A stretch of DNA of 64,000 bases from Cohnella abietis. Its GTDB lineage: Bacteria; Bacillota; Bacilli; Paenibacillales; Paenibacillaceae. This document shows, piece after piece, positions 1-9,399 of the stretch (position 1 is its first letter; each line of letters opens with the position of its first letter). The translations under genes were made by a program, and so were the position numbers. The stretch covers positions 6,874,501 through 6,938,500 of the forward strand of contig NZ_AP019400.1 of NCBI RefSeq assembly GCF_004295585.1, read 5' to 3'. The notes below the pieces were generated by a model that was not told the DNA's origin, did no database searches, and saw only the letters and a list, made by a program, of their open reading frames with translations.

Positions 1-1631
1 TTCTCAGCCTGATAATAGGTTCCTGCGGTATCGGGGTCGTCCGACTGTAGAAAAGCATAGCTTAAGCTGTCAACATATAGAGAGGGTGAGGAATCGCTGG
101 CAGCAAGTTTAATATCAAACGTATTACTGCCTGCATTCAGATAGTAGACTCTAGCGTCTTCTGTCCATTTACTCCAATACTGTTCCGTATACGTAGCCCC
201 AACTCTAGTCTGTCTGCTTCCGTTCACATATACGCTGACCGTTCCCTCCGTAGCGCTTGTATTCGCATACCTGAAATTAACGATATAATACCCAGCCTGA
301 CTGGTATTGACGTTAAATCTGACTCCGTTCCCCGCAGTACCGAAGCCGGTGACATAACCTGAACCGGTATATCCGTCTTTGGAGCTACCTATTGAGGTGC
401 TTCCCAACAAAGTCGCATTCTCCGCTTGAAGTGTAGTCTTTGTCTGATTGGTGAGATACACGGGCAAATAATGAAACTCATACGGGGAAGATTGATAGTC
501 TGTTGCCGCAAAGGCCCACATTTTTTTCCCGCTGTTCTGCATGTAAGCATTGGTTAATGCAAAATGGGTAAGTCCAGGTGTGGTTGCCGTATCAACCTGA
601 TGATCCAGTATTTTGGTCCATGGGCCCCAAGGGTGCGGTGCTTCATATACCCAGAAAGGAGAAGGTGTATTTTGCCACGATAACATGTTGGTCAAAATAT
701 ATCTGCCCAGATTCTCATTGTAGACAACCCAACCAAAACCAATCACCCCGGTTTGTGAATACATCGGTGTAATTTCCGCAATATTGGTTGTCCAGTTAGA
801 AGCAAGCGAGCCATCCCCTCCAATTCCACCTTTGTAATATTGATATTTGGTGGCATCCAGTAGAGGAAGGTCTGTACGCAATACCCTTAATAAATAATAG
901 TCATCCCGATAATATAGCTTATACGGGTTACTTGCATCGGAAGAGTTATTGGAAGGAGACAGCATATATACATAGAGGTCTGCCTGATCGACTGCCGGCG
1001 CAGCTCCCCCCTTTCCATATTGATAGAAGCTAGGCCAGCCAAAAGTCGATCCAAGTATTGCACTTGTATTTGTACTGCTTGTCCACGTTTGCCCACGATC
1101 CGTTGATTTTTTCAAAACAGGATTATGGAAGACATCGGTTCCATTGGGGCTACTGGTACCCCAGATATATAGCACGCCATCAACCTCATATGAAGTGGTG
1201 TGATATGCGCTACTGCCAGATGCGCCATCATCCGATCGATTGGTAGTGATTTCTCCATTAGCGTAATCCGTTACCCTGAACGATGATTGGTCTTCCGGTA
1301 CCCCTTGAAATCGAATCAATTTCGAATTCGCATGGCCCACCTCACCATAATCCCCATCGGAAATCCCTGTGCCATCATCATGTTGACCTATTACCGTACC
1401 ATCGGAGGTCATGGACGCGCTCCAGGTATCACCGAAGCTTCGCAACCCATCCTGAGCATCATAATAATGAACGTCACCAAGAGCAGCCATCGTCGTTGCG
1501 GCTCCTGCTGCGCTTGCCACGTCCGGTTTAATAACGATTAGGGAAGATTCTACGAGCAAACAAGCGGCCAAAAAACTTACAGAACACAGCTTCATAAATC
1601 TTCTTTTCACCATTTGAGATTTAGAAAACAT
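1..1631 (-). CDS. Secreted DUF4185-like protein with carbohydrate-binding module (C-terminus cut by window)
   Basis: The frame is open from an ATG at 1631 to the window edge, giving 543 residues without a stop, so the C-terminus lies outside. A signal peptide (basic start, hydrophobic core, likely cut after ASA near residue 41) predicts export. Residues about 45-385 have the spaced Trp/Gly strand pattern of a beta-propeller with a passage like DUF4185 or other glycosidase-like propellers (WGTSSPNG, STDRGQTW, WGPWTKI). Residues about 395-525 resemble a CBM6/CBM35 beta-sandwich (LQAENATL, YYIVNFRYAN, LYVDSLSY), and the last visible residues (YYQAE) repeat the module's opening, so a second copy probably follows. 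GGGAGG precedes the ATG. The role, binding or trimming a plant or cell-wall polysaccharide outside the cell, is inferred; no catalytic residues could be assigned. Confidence 0.8.
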   Translation of the reverse strand, partial: MFSKSQMVKRRFMKLCSVSFLAACLLVESSLIVIKPDVASAAGAATTMAALGDVHYYDAQDGLRSFGDTWSASMTSDGTVIGQHDDGTGISDGDYGEVGHANSKLIRFQGVPEDQSSFRVTDYANGEITTNRSDDGASGSSAYHTTSYEVDGVLYIWGTSSPNGTDVFHNPVLKKSTDRGQTWTSSTNTSAILGSTFGWPSFYQYGKGGAAPAVDQADLYVYMLSPSNNSSDASNPYKLYYRDDYYLLRVLRTDLPLLDATKYQYYKGGIGGDGSLASNWTTNIAEITPMYSQTGVIGFGWVVYNENLGRYILTNMLSWQNTPSPFWVYEAPHPWGPWTKILDHQVDTATTPGLTHFALTNAYMQNSGKKMWAFAATDYQSSPYEFHYLPVYLTNQTKTTLQAENATLLGSTSIGSSKDGYTGSGYVTGFGTAGNGVRFNVNTSQAGYYIVNFRYANTSATEGTVSVYVNGSRQTRVGATYTEQYWSKWTEDARVYYLNAGSNTFDIKLAASDSSPSLYVDSLSYAFLQSDDPDTAGTYYQAE

Positions 1632-1652
1632 ATATACCCCTCCCAGTCAATT

Positions 1653-1666
1653 AGATAGCGCTTACA
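1653..1666 (-). promoter_or_regulatory. cre-like catabolite repression site
   Basis: Read on the minus strand the site is TGTAAGCGCTATCT, which fits 13 of 14 positions of the Gram-positive CcpA consensus TGWAANCGNTNWCA. It lies about 20 bases upstream of the start codon of the secreted carbohydrate protein, where CcpA would block expression when preferred sugars are present. Binding is inferred from the consensus only. Confidence 0.6.
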
Positions 1667-1677
1667 ATTGAACACAA

Positions 1678-1712
1678 GATTATCATACCATTGGCACTTA
1701 GGTATGATAATC
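1678..1712 (-). terminator. Hairpin terminator after the AraC gene
   Basis: A perfect 12-bp inverted repeat (GATTATCATACC and its complement, 11-base loop) lies between the AraC stop and the next minus-strand gene. On the minus strand it is followed by TTGTGTTC, a weak U tract, so termination may be partial. Confidence 0.5.
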
Positions 1713-1751
1713 CGCTAAGCTGTTCAATTAACTTAACTATCCTGCTATTAT

Positions 1752-2630
1752 TTAATCGAATCTTTCGAATTTAATGATGCTTTGTTTGACGGATTTTCGA
1801 TAGACGCTTGGGGAGATGTGATTGGTTTTTCTGAAAATTTCGTTAAAATAATTCGGATTTTTATACCCCACTAATTTCGATATCTCGGAAATGGTTTTAT
1901 TCGTGGAGAGAAGCAGCTTCTTAGCTTCATCAATGCGGCGGGTAATTAAATAATTGATGGGGGAGTCACCGGTTTCATTCTTAAACAAATGTGAGATATA
2001 GTGCTGGCTTAAGTGAAAGGTTTTCGCTATTTCCTTAAGGGTTACTTCCTTCATATAGTTCTCGTTAATATAGTCTATGATGATCTGTCCAATGGAATAG
2101 GTTTTATTGAGAGTGTGCAGGTGATGGAACTGGTTAAGCATTCTTAGAAGCATAATAATTAAAGAAGTCAGTTGATTATGACAAACCGTTTGATAGCCGA
2201 TGGCTTTATTTTGACACTCGTTAATAATCTCAGAAAGAAAATATTCAACTTTATATGAATATTCGTTCTGGGATAGAATGGGGGATATTGTTCTGGGAAT
2301 TAAGTCACCTTCCTTAAATCCATCAATGCTAATGTTACCAATCATGCAGTAATAAGTGTGCAGGGGGTTGGACGGATTAGAGAATTCCTCATGAATAACT
2401 CCCTTGTTGAATATAGCGATATCTCCCTTTTGCACATGGTAACGCTGATTGTTGACAATGAATTCCCCTTCACCCTCGGTGATAAAAATGATCTCGCTAT
2501 AATTATCATGTTTATGTACTGGAAAATAGAGATGGGGCTCATTCTCGATTCGTCCGCATCCGATAAGAATTGGAGGTTTTTTTAAATAAAAAATAGATTG
2601 TTTGAACTCCGTAAAGCTTAGATTGGCCAT
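1752..2630 (-). CDS. AraC-family regulator of the adjacent sugar locus
   Basis: The product has 292 residues, the normal size for an AraC regulator with an N-terminal cupin sensor (about residues 25-150, with a HKHDNYSEI metal/ligand-type strand) and a C-terminal double helix-turn-helix (about 185-285; LSQHYISHLFKNE in the first HTH and NPNYFNEIFRK in the second). The ATG at 2630 is chosen over a start 36 codons upstream because GGGAGGG sits at good spacing and the upstream extension runs into the operon terminator. It lies just downstream of the sugar transport operon but has its own gap, and most likely senses the imported sugar and activates the operon and the secreted protein on its other side. 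The ligand is unknown. Confidence 0.85.
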   Translation of the reverse strand: MANLSFTEFKQSIFYLKKPPILIGCGRIENEPHLYFPVHKHDNYSEIIFITEGEGEFIVNNQRYHVQKGDIAIFNKGVIHEEFSNPSNPLHTYYCMIGNISIDGFKEGDLIPRTISPILSQNEYSYKVEYFLSEIINECQNKAIGYQTVCHNQLTSLIIMLLRMLNQFHHLHTLNKTYSIGQIIIDYINENYMKEVTLKEIAKTFHLSQHYISHLFKNETGDSPINYLITRRIDEAKKLLLSTNKTISEISKLVGYKNPNYFNEIFRKTNHISPSVYRKSVKQSIIKFERFD

Positions 2631-2682
2631 ATAGATCCCTCCCATGGTGTACATACTAAAAACCATTTTACTTGAACAAGTT

Positions 2683-2696
2683 AGTCTACGCTTACA
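2683..2696 (-). promoter_or_regulatory. Weak cre-like site upstream of the AraC gene
   Basis: The minus-strand reading TGTAAGCGTAGACT fits 12 of 14 positions of the CcpA consensus. It sits between the operon terminator and the AraC start, where a promoter for the regulator must lie. It is weaker than the two other cre-like sites of this locus. Confidence 0.35.
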
Positions 2697-2703
2697 AATT
2701 TTG

Positions 2704-2740
2704 AAAAAACCATGGAGAGTGCTACTAACACACTCCATGG
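2704..2740 (-). terminator. Rho-independent terminator of the sugar operon
   Basis: The inverted repeat CCATGGAG/CTCCATGG, extended by GTGTG/CAC pairing, is followed on the minus strand by TTTTTT. It lies about 50 bases after the stop of the last operon gene (RbsD-like) and separates the operon from the AraC gene. Confidence 0.85.
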
Positions 2741-2787
2741 CTCTTATTGACCTGCTTTGAATGGTTCGCTTATTAGCGTAGTGTCAT

Positions 2788-3183
2788 CTAATAATTGACT
2801 CCAGAAACCAAGATAATATTCGAATAGGGGGTTACTTCACCACTTCGGATACATGCTATGGCTGATTTGGACAATTCTTTGAACTCAGTGTGTGGAACAA
2901 AGCTAGGATTAACTCCGAGAAGCACGCTTTTCATTTCCTCCAGCCTATGAGGTGATTGCTGTTCCGTTTCTTCAGCAATAATCACTTCCTCAATGCAAAG
3001 CTCAATTAATACCGTTCGGAGCACATCCATGAAGGCAGGCAAGCCCGGAACGAGAGAAAGATCAATCCGCTTCACATGAGGTGGAATGGGAAACCCCGCA
3101 TCACAGATAACTAGCTTATGGTAATGCCCTATACTCGCAATAACCTCAGATATATTTTGATTAAGAATCCCTGTTTTTTTCAT
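2788..3183 (-). CDS. rbsD: RbsD/FucU-family sugar pyranase (mutarotase)
   Basis: The 131-residue protein is full length for RbsD, which interconverts pyranose and furanose (or anomeric) forms of imported monosaccharides so that the next enzyme can use them. The hallmark residues are present: His20 in SIGHYHKL, Asp28 in ICDAG and the C-terminal TPYSNIILVSGV strand. An ATG at 3183 is preferred to a GTG two codons upstream because AAGGAG overlaps the GTG but is well spaced from the ATG. It is the last gene of the operon, so it probably serves the sugar imported by the ABC transporter rather than ribose itself; no ribokinase is nearby. The substrate assignment is therefore open. Confidence 0.85.
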   Translation of the reverse strand: MKKTGILNQNISEVIASIGHYHKLVICDAGFPIPPHVKRIDLSLVPGLPAFMDVLRTVLIELCIEEVIIAEETEQQSPHRLEEMKSVLLGVNPSFVPHTEFKELSKSAIACIRSGEVTPYSNIILVSGVNY

Positions 3184-3235
3184 TGGCACTCCTTAACATC
3201 TTTATTAGGATACTAGCCTTCTAGACATTAATGAG

Positions 3236-4177
3236 TTAAAGGGCCAACACGGCCTTTGTTCTTTCACGGAAATAAGTAGCTGATTGCATAACTAGATGAT
3301 TAAGAAACTGCCGCTCCGGCTTGCCATACATTGCAGGATAAGGATCTCCACCAGGCCCAAGCGGTTCAGGCGTAATATATTTACCCGGTTGATTGAAGCC
3401 TAGTAGATAGAGCGCCATAATAATAGTATCCAAATCTAGCGATCCATCCCCGAGTGCCCCACGGTTGCTATCTGCCATGTGAAGGTTGAGCAACTGCTCT
3501 CCTGCAGCAAGTAATGCTTCGGCAATATGTACCTCTTCTACCTGCATGTGATACACATCGGCGTTAATATGTTGCACTCCTTTGTGATTAACCGCCTGAA
3601 TATATTGTTGAGCGTCAGCTATTGAATGAATGAAGCTTACCTCCGCTGCACGCACAGGCTCTATCGCTGCTTTAATATTATGCTCGATGAATAAATCGGC
3701 GACCAACCTCAGGTTATCGACACTGCGGTCAAACTCCATGCTGTCGTAGGGCTTATTCCTACCGACGGCTCCAGGTACAACTAGGATATACGAACCACCA
3801 ACAGCGGCAGTAAATTCAATCTCTCTTTTCAAATAATCCAATGCAGCCTGCTGGTGAACCGCCCGATTACTAGAAAGATCGTTATCCGGCGAGAACATTC
3901 CACAAACTCCAGCTACTTGTATGTTATGCGCACCTAAAATATCTAGAGTTTCCTTGGCATTATAACCAAGAGAAGTTCCATAATGATTACCGTGCAGCTC
4001 AATAAATCGGATATCCGCACTTTGTAATCTCTTGGCTGTTTCGGTTAGCGACTCCATCCCAAAGCCCCAGTTGCTCCATGAGAAGTTCAGCTCATTCTGC
4101 AACCGCGCCGGATGATTCTTTTTTAATTCCAAGAAAGCTGATTTAATTTTCTGATTCTTCTGTTCATAATTTTGCAT
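3236..4177 (-). CDS. TIM-barrel sugar epimerase/isomerase-like protein
   Basis: About 313 residues with the AP-endonuclease-2/xylose-isomerase-like TIM-barrel pattern of ketose 3-epimerases (tagatose/psicose epimerase type). The likely metal ligands appear in family order: Glu in AAIEPVRA, Asp in INADVYHM, His in LHMADSNRG and Glu in ITPEPLGPG; the Arg in HMADSNRG is the usual substrate contact. The start ATG at 4177 follows a TTG one codon upstream, and either is well spaced from GGAGG. It sits between the cupin gene and rbsD in one operon with short gaps, so it probably isomerises the imported sugar in the cytoplasm. Exact reaction unknown. Confidence 0.75.
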   Translation of the reverse strand: MQNYEQKNQKIKSAFLELKKNHPARLQNELNFSWSNWGFGMESLTETAKRLQSADIRFIELHGNHYGTSLGYNAKETLDILGAHNIQVAGVCGMFSPDNDLSSNRAVHQQAALDYLKREIEFTAAVGGSYILVVPGAVGRNKPYDSMEFDRSVDNLRLVADLFIEHNIKAAIEPVRAAEVSFIHSIADAQQYIQAVNHKGVQHINADVYHMQVEEVHIAEALLAAGEQLLNLHMADSNRGALGDGSLDLDTIIMALYLLGFNQPGKYITPEPLGPGGDPYPAMYGKPERQFLNHLVMQSATYFRERTKAVLAL

Positions 4178-4206
4178 CAAGATTAGCCTCCGTTAGGGAT
4201 ATATGG

Positions 4207-5403
4207 TTAGGGCATGGCTGGGTAGTTAGGTCCAAAATGCTTCAAGAATACTAAAGGCTCCCATAGACTGTCGTTTGTTATGGTAATTCCCGCTTGTGCG
4301 GCTTGCTCACTAACGAAGAACTCATCTCCACTCATTTGTCCAAAACGTAAAGTACCTGCTGCCTCTGTATCATGCACACCAAACTTACCATGACCTTGAA
4401 CCAAAATAGTTCCATAAGCAACAGGATCTTTAACGACAACAGTTTGCCCCGGAAGAATGGTTAATTCCTTAGCTCCAAAATATTCATTGCCATACGTAAT
4501 CCACTTCTCTATATGCCGCTCATCTGAATGCTCACAAGTAAGAGGTGGGCGGAAATAATGTTTCTTATAATGAGGATCAACGTTTTTCTCCCAGTCCATT
4601 AGGCTAAGAATATAATCGATATCCCGTTTTTGATCATCTGGGCAATTCTCCGTTAAGAACTCATAAGGATAAACCTCGCCCGAGACAATATTCTCATGAA
4701 CCGAGTTCACATCACTATTCCATTGGGGCTCATAGGTTAAATAAGAGCCTGGAGCATGCACCACTCCCGGAGGAGTATACCAGCCTGTACCCAATTCAAT
4801 CCGATAGGCGCGGGAAAGCTCTGTAATGCGATTGTCTCCTGCTTCATAATCGAGCAGACGAGCCTTAACCTCCTCCATCGTTACATCAGGATCATAACCA
4901 AAGTACGTAACGGGAAACTGACCAGGATGGTTATTTAATTGCGGTGGAAAATAGTAAGCTTCTGGTTTACCCATACGTCCCACTAAGGCAGCAGCCGCAT
5001 CATCCAAGTGCAAATGGTGAAAAAGTGGCGTTTCGAAATCGAAAAATTTGGAGTACATCGGCCAGGTCCCGTATTTCTCATATAGCTCTTCGCCAATAAT
5101 CTCCGCGCCTAAGGCTTCAATCGCATCTTTAAGCAGGAATTTGTCGCTAGCATCTGGATTAACCGCTACATAACTCATTCCTTCATCTGCTGGTGCAAGT
5201 GGACCATTCATCGCTGGAATAACCGAAGAAAACCATCTCTCTTTAATGGAGCCTCTTTCGGTGCCTAATGCATAATAATCATCGGGATGCAGCCGTAGCC
5301 GTTTACCCGCTTGTGCAAATCGTCTAGGTACGAATACCGGCTTAAGCCGAAAAATACCCTGCCCTTGTTCCAATGTTGCCCGAATTTTATCTTTATTCGT
5401 CAT
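4207..5403 (-). CDS. Cupin protein resembling class I mannose-6-phosphate isomerase
   Basis: A 398-residue double-cupin-like protein. The sequence FHHLHLDD (residues about 127-134) supplies a HxH metal pair and GTGWYTPPGVVHAPG (about 206-220) the later His of a cupin metal site, as in type I phosphomannose isomerases and related aldose-ketose isomerases. AAGGAG lies upstream of the ATG. It is larger and more divergent than a standard ManA and is embedded in a sugar-import operon, so it more likely isomerises the operon's sugar or its phosphate. Specific substrate not recognisable from sequence. Confidence 0.65.
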   Translation of the reverse strand: MTNKDKIRATLEQGQGIFRLKPVFVPRRFAQAGKRLRLHPDDYYALGTERGSIKERWFSSVIPAMNGPLAPADEGMSYVAVNPDASDKFLLKDAIEALGAEIIGEELYEKYGTWPMYSKFFDFETPLFHHLHLDDAAAALVGRMGKPEAYYFPPQLNNHPGQFPVTYFGYDPDVTMEEVKARLLDYEAGDNRITELSRAYRIELGTGWYTPPGVVHAPGSYLTYEPQWNSDVNSVHENIVSGEVYPYEFLTENCPDDQKRDIDYILSLMDWEKNVDPHYKKHYFRPPLTCEHSDERHIEKWITYGNEYFGAKELTILPGQTVVVKDPVAYGTILVQGHGKFGVHDTEAAGTLRFGQMSGDEFFVSEQAAQAGITITNDSLWEPLVFLKHFGPNYPAMP

Positions 5404-5428
5404 CTCGGCTCAGTCTCCTTATATCCAT

Positions 5429-7537
5429 CTAGGCTTCTATTAGAACAATCAGCGATCTAGGCTGGACGACAGCGTAACCTTCACTGCTTTCCGACTCATC
5501 CTGCCCTACTCTATATAATTGAAAGCTTGCTTCACTATTCGCTAACGTAACCTGAGCCTCTAGAACCTCCAAGCTCTGATTAGCCAATACAACCGCTCTT
5601 TTACCATTCGCAGAATTAATGAAAACACTATATACCAGTTCCTGTTGAGGATTCGCTCCTGCTACAGTCGCCCCCATTGTATCTTGAAAGGTTCCGTGCC
5701 AAATGTACTCTTTTAATCGGTTTCTCAGCTGCTGCGCTTGTTGGCCATATTCAACGGTACGCGGATAATCCGTTAAGCGGCCTTTGAAATGATAAGGCTC
5801 ATAATTAATAATATAGCCATAGGCCATGCACTGATTAACCATTTCACGATCATCCCAGCCTGTCAGGCAAGTCGCTATTTTCATTGCTGGATCCATGAAT
5901 TTCCATGCTGCTCGATGGTTAATCTCCCAGCCCGCCCACTTGTCCGTACTTCTCACATAATTGATCGGGTAATATTGTGTTAAATGATCATTGCTGCCTT
6001 CCCCTGCCAGAAGAAACTCTGGATTGTGTGCTTTAGCTGCCTTATGAATTTCCTCCGCAAGCAAGGTTGAACCTTTGACGTTATTCTCTCCATAGCGATG
6101 GTTATGAGTGGGGTCAAAGCAAAGCAGCCGTTCGTCACTAGTAAGCTCGTCATAGAGCAGCCCGCTTGAGCCGAGGTCCAATAGCTTCTGTAATTCTCTT
6201 AGTGCCAATTTACGATAATCGCTTGATAGATGGCATAGCATGGCCCCTGTCCGACGGCTTCCACCGCCCAACTGTTGAGTTATGGTTTGATAAGCATAGC
6301 CCTGAAAATAAACAGGATCTCCGTACATGTCTTTCATCGTATGTTGTTCTATCTCGGCCTTGTATTCGGGTGTTGTACGATCTGCCCATTTGAACTTACA
6401 CATCAAGTAAATACGCACACCCAGCTGCTCTATCTGTTGAATAGCGGATTGCAGATCCTCCCATGTTCCCAATTGCGGATTAATATCCTGGAAGGGTTCA
6501 TCTCCATCCTGGCCGCCACGTGCCCAACCAATCAGCTGAATCGCACCAACACCGCGTTCCTTCGCCTCTCTAGCAATGTCCACTAGCTCTAGATAGGAAT
6601 TCTGACAGCAGCCCTCGGGAGAATTAATATGCAAGGTCATCCAGCAATCAATTTCTTCAGCCCATGCGGGAAGCGGCTCGTGCACATGCCAGGTTTTACG
6701 CCAATCCATGTAAGTCTTTAAGCCTTCATGCCAGGTACCTTCGTACAAACGAATGACCATTGGAGCCAGTGTCATGCTTTCCCCCGGTTGAATAAACGGC
6801 AAGCGAATCGCGCTCACTACATATCCAGCAGGAATTCCATCGATTTCATCTTCCTCCATAACGCGGCCATGCTTACTATCCCCGTATCCTGGCTTTAATT
6901 CGTGGAGAAAATTAACGATATTCTGAGCTTGATCATGCTGACCTAGATAAATCCCATTCACACCATTAGTCATTAGAATAAATGGCGTCAACACACTGCT
7001 TTCTGGATAGGTCATGAGAAAGCTTGGATGGTCTGTCCCCCAATAACCTAATTGGTTAGGAAAACTCGGGCCATGCGAAACCTCGCGGAAACCACCGCAC
7101 ATAGTCATTGACATCGAGCTTAGGTGAGCCTCACCCTTTTGTTCCCGGAGTCCACCAAGACAGGGGGCCCACGCTTCTTCAACAATAAAGGGTGATTGGT
7201 TATCTATCTCCAGCTCGAAATGGACCTGATCCGCTTCCAAGCTAACCGTTAATTCAACTTTAATAGCGAGTACGCCTGATTTATCGCCTTCAACCTGATC
7301 CCACTTCAGCTTAACTTTATTCGATCCAAGCTGCCCATAAGAGGAAAGTGACTGTCGTTCGCTTAATACACGGTTGTTTCGATGCTCTGGCATAGGTACG
7401 GTTAAGCGAATCCCCATAGCTAGCTTGGGCTGGCGGATGACCTGCCAGTCGTTCTGTTTATTCAATAACCCAACCAATGCACCTGTCTCTGGGTCAAATT
7501 CTACAGCTATATAGTCATTCTCGAGTCGATAATTCAC
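5429..7537 (-). CDS. Predicted cytoplasmic glycoside hydrolase (DUF6259-like)
   Basis: A 702-residue protein with no signal peptide, starting at a GTG behind AGAGG. Residues about 1-290 form a beta-sandwich like that preceding many glycosidase barrels, and about 300-620 look like a TIM barrel (YLELVDIAREAKERGVGAIQLIGWARGGQDGDE is split over strand 2). Acidic candidates are in LLYDELTSDE (about residue 455) and LLAGEGSNDH (about 510), at positions typical of barrel strands 4 and 6. A C-terminal beta domain ends the protein. The architecture matches what I recall of DUF6259 proteins, a poorly characterised predicted hydrolase group. In an operon with a CUT1 importer it would cleave the imported oligosaccharide. 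Family name is from memory, activity inferred. Confidence 0.65.
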   Translation of the reverse strand: MNYRLENDYIAVEFDPETGALVGLLNKQNDWQVIRQPKLAMGIRLTVPMPEHRNNRVLSERQSLSSYGQLGSNKVKLKWDQVEGDKSGVLAIKVELTVSLEADQVHFELEIDNQSPFIVEEAWAPCLGGLREQKGEAHLSSMSMTMCGGFREVSHGPSFPNQLGYWGTDHPSFLMTYPESSVLTPFILMTNGVNGIYLGQHDQAQNIVNFLHELKPGYGDSKHGRVMEEDEIDGIPAGYVVSAIRLPFIQPGESMTLAPMVIRLYEGTWHEGLKTYMDWRKTWHVHEPLPAWAEEIDCWMTLHINSPEGCCQNSYLELVDIAREAKERGVGAIQLIGWARGGQDGDEPFQDINPQLGTWEDLQSAIQQIEQLGVRIYLMCKFKWADRTTPEYKAEIEQHTMKDMYGDPVYFQGYAYQTITQQLGGGSRRTGAMLCHLSSDYRKLALRELQKLLDLGSSGLLYDELTSDERLLCFDPTHNHRYGENNVKGSTLLAEEIHKAAKAHNPEFLLAGEGSNDHLTQYYPINYVRSTDKWAGWEINHRAAWKFMDPAMKIATCLTGWDDREMVNQCMAYGYIINYEPYHFKGRLTDYPRTVEYGQQAQQLRNRLKEYIWHGTFQDTMGATVAGANPQQELVYSVFINSANGKRAVVLANQSLEVLEAQVTLANSEASFQLYRVGQDESESSEGYAVVQPRSLIVLIEA

Positions 7538-7584
7538 TTATGCTCAACCTCTCACTTCATAATAGAAAATAGAAAACACATTGA

Positions 7585-8418
7585 CTACCCCTTAAGCGCT
7601 CCAGAGGTAAGCCCGCTGATGAATTGCCTCTGAAAAATAATAAACATGGCGATAACAGGTAATGTTGTAATGACGAGTGCAGCGAACAATTTATTGAAAT
7701 CCATCATGCCCCACAAGCCTTTGAAATTACTTAAGGCTAAAGTGATTGTCCGTAACTCTGGATTATTAATCACAATTAAAGCCAGCGGAAACTCATTCCA
7801 AATGGTCATAAACTGTAAAATAACTACGGTTGCTAGACCGGGTCTCGAGAGCGGAAGCATAATTTTATAAATCAATTGAAGTCGGTTAGCCCCGTCTATG
7901 CTTGCACTTTCCTCCAGTTCAAAAGGAACCGATCGTAAAAAGGCCGTCATTAAGAAAATAGAAATCGGCAACCCTATAGCGATATACGGTAAAATTAAAC
8001 CCCACAAAGAATCAATCAAATGGAGAGATTTCTGAATCCGATACAGTGGGATAAGAATGATTTGAATCGGTAGCAGCATAGTCGAGATAAACAGCGTTAA
8101 GATTAGCTTTCGGCCTCTAAATTCAATTCTTGCTAAAGCATAGGAGGCAAGATAACAGAAAACGACAATGAACAGTAAGGTAACCACCGTTACGAATGCG
8201 GTGTTCCCCATAGATTGACCAATCTTTCCCACTGTCCAAGCTTTAGAGAAGTTAGTCCATAGAAACTCCTGTGGAACAATGCTCCATGGTCTTGCGAACA
8301 TATCCTTTTGATCCTTCAGTGAAACTCCAAGCATCCAGAGAAGTGGATACAATATAGTAAGCGAGAATACGGACAATAAAAGTATTCGTAACATCACATA
8401 TAAAGGCTTTGCTTTCAA
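7585..8418 (-). CDS. CUT1 carbohydrate ABC transporter permease (MalG-like)
   Basis: A 277-residue membrane protein with six predicted helices and the EAA-type loop (EELEESASIDGANRL, about residues 172-186) that docks the ATPase. It starts at TTG behind AGAGGTG and follows the partner permease after 15 bases. No dedicated ATPase is encoded in the operon, as is usual for CUT1 systems, which share an MsmX-type ATPase encoded elsewhere. Together with the other permease and the binding protein it would import an oligosaccharide across the cytoplasmic membrane. Confidence 0.9.
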   Translation of the reverse strand: MKAKPLYVMLRILLLSVFSLTILYPLLWMLGVSLKDQKDMFARPWSIVPQEFLWTNFSKAWTVGKIGQSMGNTAFVTVVTLLFIVVFCYLASYALARIEFRGRKLILTLFISTMLLPIQIILIPLYRIQKSLHLIDSLWGLILPYIAIGLPISIFLMTAFLRSVPFELEESASIDGANRLQLIYKIMLPLSRPGLATVVILQFMTIWNEFPLALIVINNPELRTITLALSNFKGLWGMMDFNKLFAALVITTLPVIAMFIIFQRQFISGLTSGALKG

Positions 8419-8433
8419 TACGATTCACCTCTC

Positions 8434-9315
8434 TTAAGCACGCTGATCTCTTTCCGATACTCTAAGCTGTACAAACGTAATAGCTAGAATAATGAGGAAC
8501 AGAGCGAATGCAATAGTCGTTCCATAGCCGACATTATTCGAAGCTCCGAAGGTTTGTTTATACATATACGTCAGAAGCACATTTGTCGAATTGTAAGGAC
8601 CACCATCGGTCATTACGTAGATAATATCAAACACATTAAAGGCTCCCATAGCCGAAATTACTATGTTTAATAAAGCGATTGTTTTTAATTGTGGCAGCGT
8701 AATATGGAATAGCTTCTGCATAGCAGAAGCACCGTCAACCTCAGCGGCTTCATAGAGATTCTTCTGAATACTCTGTATTCCAGCTAAGAATAACACCATG
8801 TGATAGCCCGTCCAGCGCCAAATATCGACAAAGATTAAAGAAAGTAAAGCGGTACTCGTTTGACCCAGCCATTGGATGGGCGTTTTGATAATGCCTAACT
8901 GGACAAGAATTGCATCCAGCATTCCAAAGCTTGGATTATAAATCCACTGCCAGAGTATTCCTATTGCTACGAACGACATGACGGCAGGCATGAAGAATAC
9001 CGTCCTGAAAAATACAACCCCACGAAAGGCTCCATTCAGTAGAAGAGCAATAAGAAGAGCGAGTACTACCTTACCGAAGACGGTTCCCAGTGCATAGAGC
9101 AGGTTATGCTTTAATGCTAGATAAAACTGTTCGTCCTTTAACAAAGCTACATAATTATCAATACCAATGTATTTCATCTCACCAAAGCCATCCCAATGGT
9201 GCAAGGAAATCCAGAATTCATAGGCAAAAGGAATTAAGACAAAAACAAGAAACAACAGCAGTGCAGGAAACAATAAAAGATAGGCCGTCCATGTATTTCT
9301 TAATTTGCGAGTCAA
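8434..9315 (-). CDS. CUT1 carbohydrate ABC transporter permease (MalF/UgpA-like)
   Basis: A 293-residue membrane protein with six predicted helices and an EAA loop (LYEAAEVDGASAMQKLF, about residues 185-201). TTG start behind AGGAGG. It is the first permease of the operon and pairs with the MalG-like protein just downstream. The sequence does not reveal the sugar; the neighbouring hydrolase and isomerases point to an oligosaccharide that is broken down inside the cell. Confidence 0.9.
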   Translation of the reverse strand: MTRKLRNTWTAYLLLFPALLLFLVFVLIPFAYEFWISLHHWDGFGEMKYIGIDNYVALLKDEQFYLALKHNLLYALGTVFGKVVLALLIALLLNGAFRGVVFFRTVFFMPAVMSFVAIGILWQWIYNPSFGMLDAILVQLGIIKTPIQWLGQTSTALLSLIFVDIWRWTGYHMVLFLAGIQSIQKNLYEAAEVDGASAMQKLFHITLPQLKTIALLNIVISAMGAFNVFDIIYVMTDGGPYNSTNVLLTYMYKQTFGASNNVGYGTTIAFALFLIILAITFVQLRVSERDQRA

Positions 9316-9399
9316 TCCAGGTACCTCCTATCTTAAAGAGAAGGGGAGGATGCAGCACTCGCATCCCCACTCCATCTGCTTATTAATGACTAGACAGAC

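Noticed and set aside
9090..9386. 98-codon plus-strand frame opposite the permease start
   Set aside because: Shadow of the permease and the intergenic gap, with no coding character.
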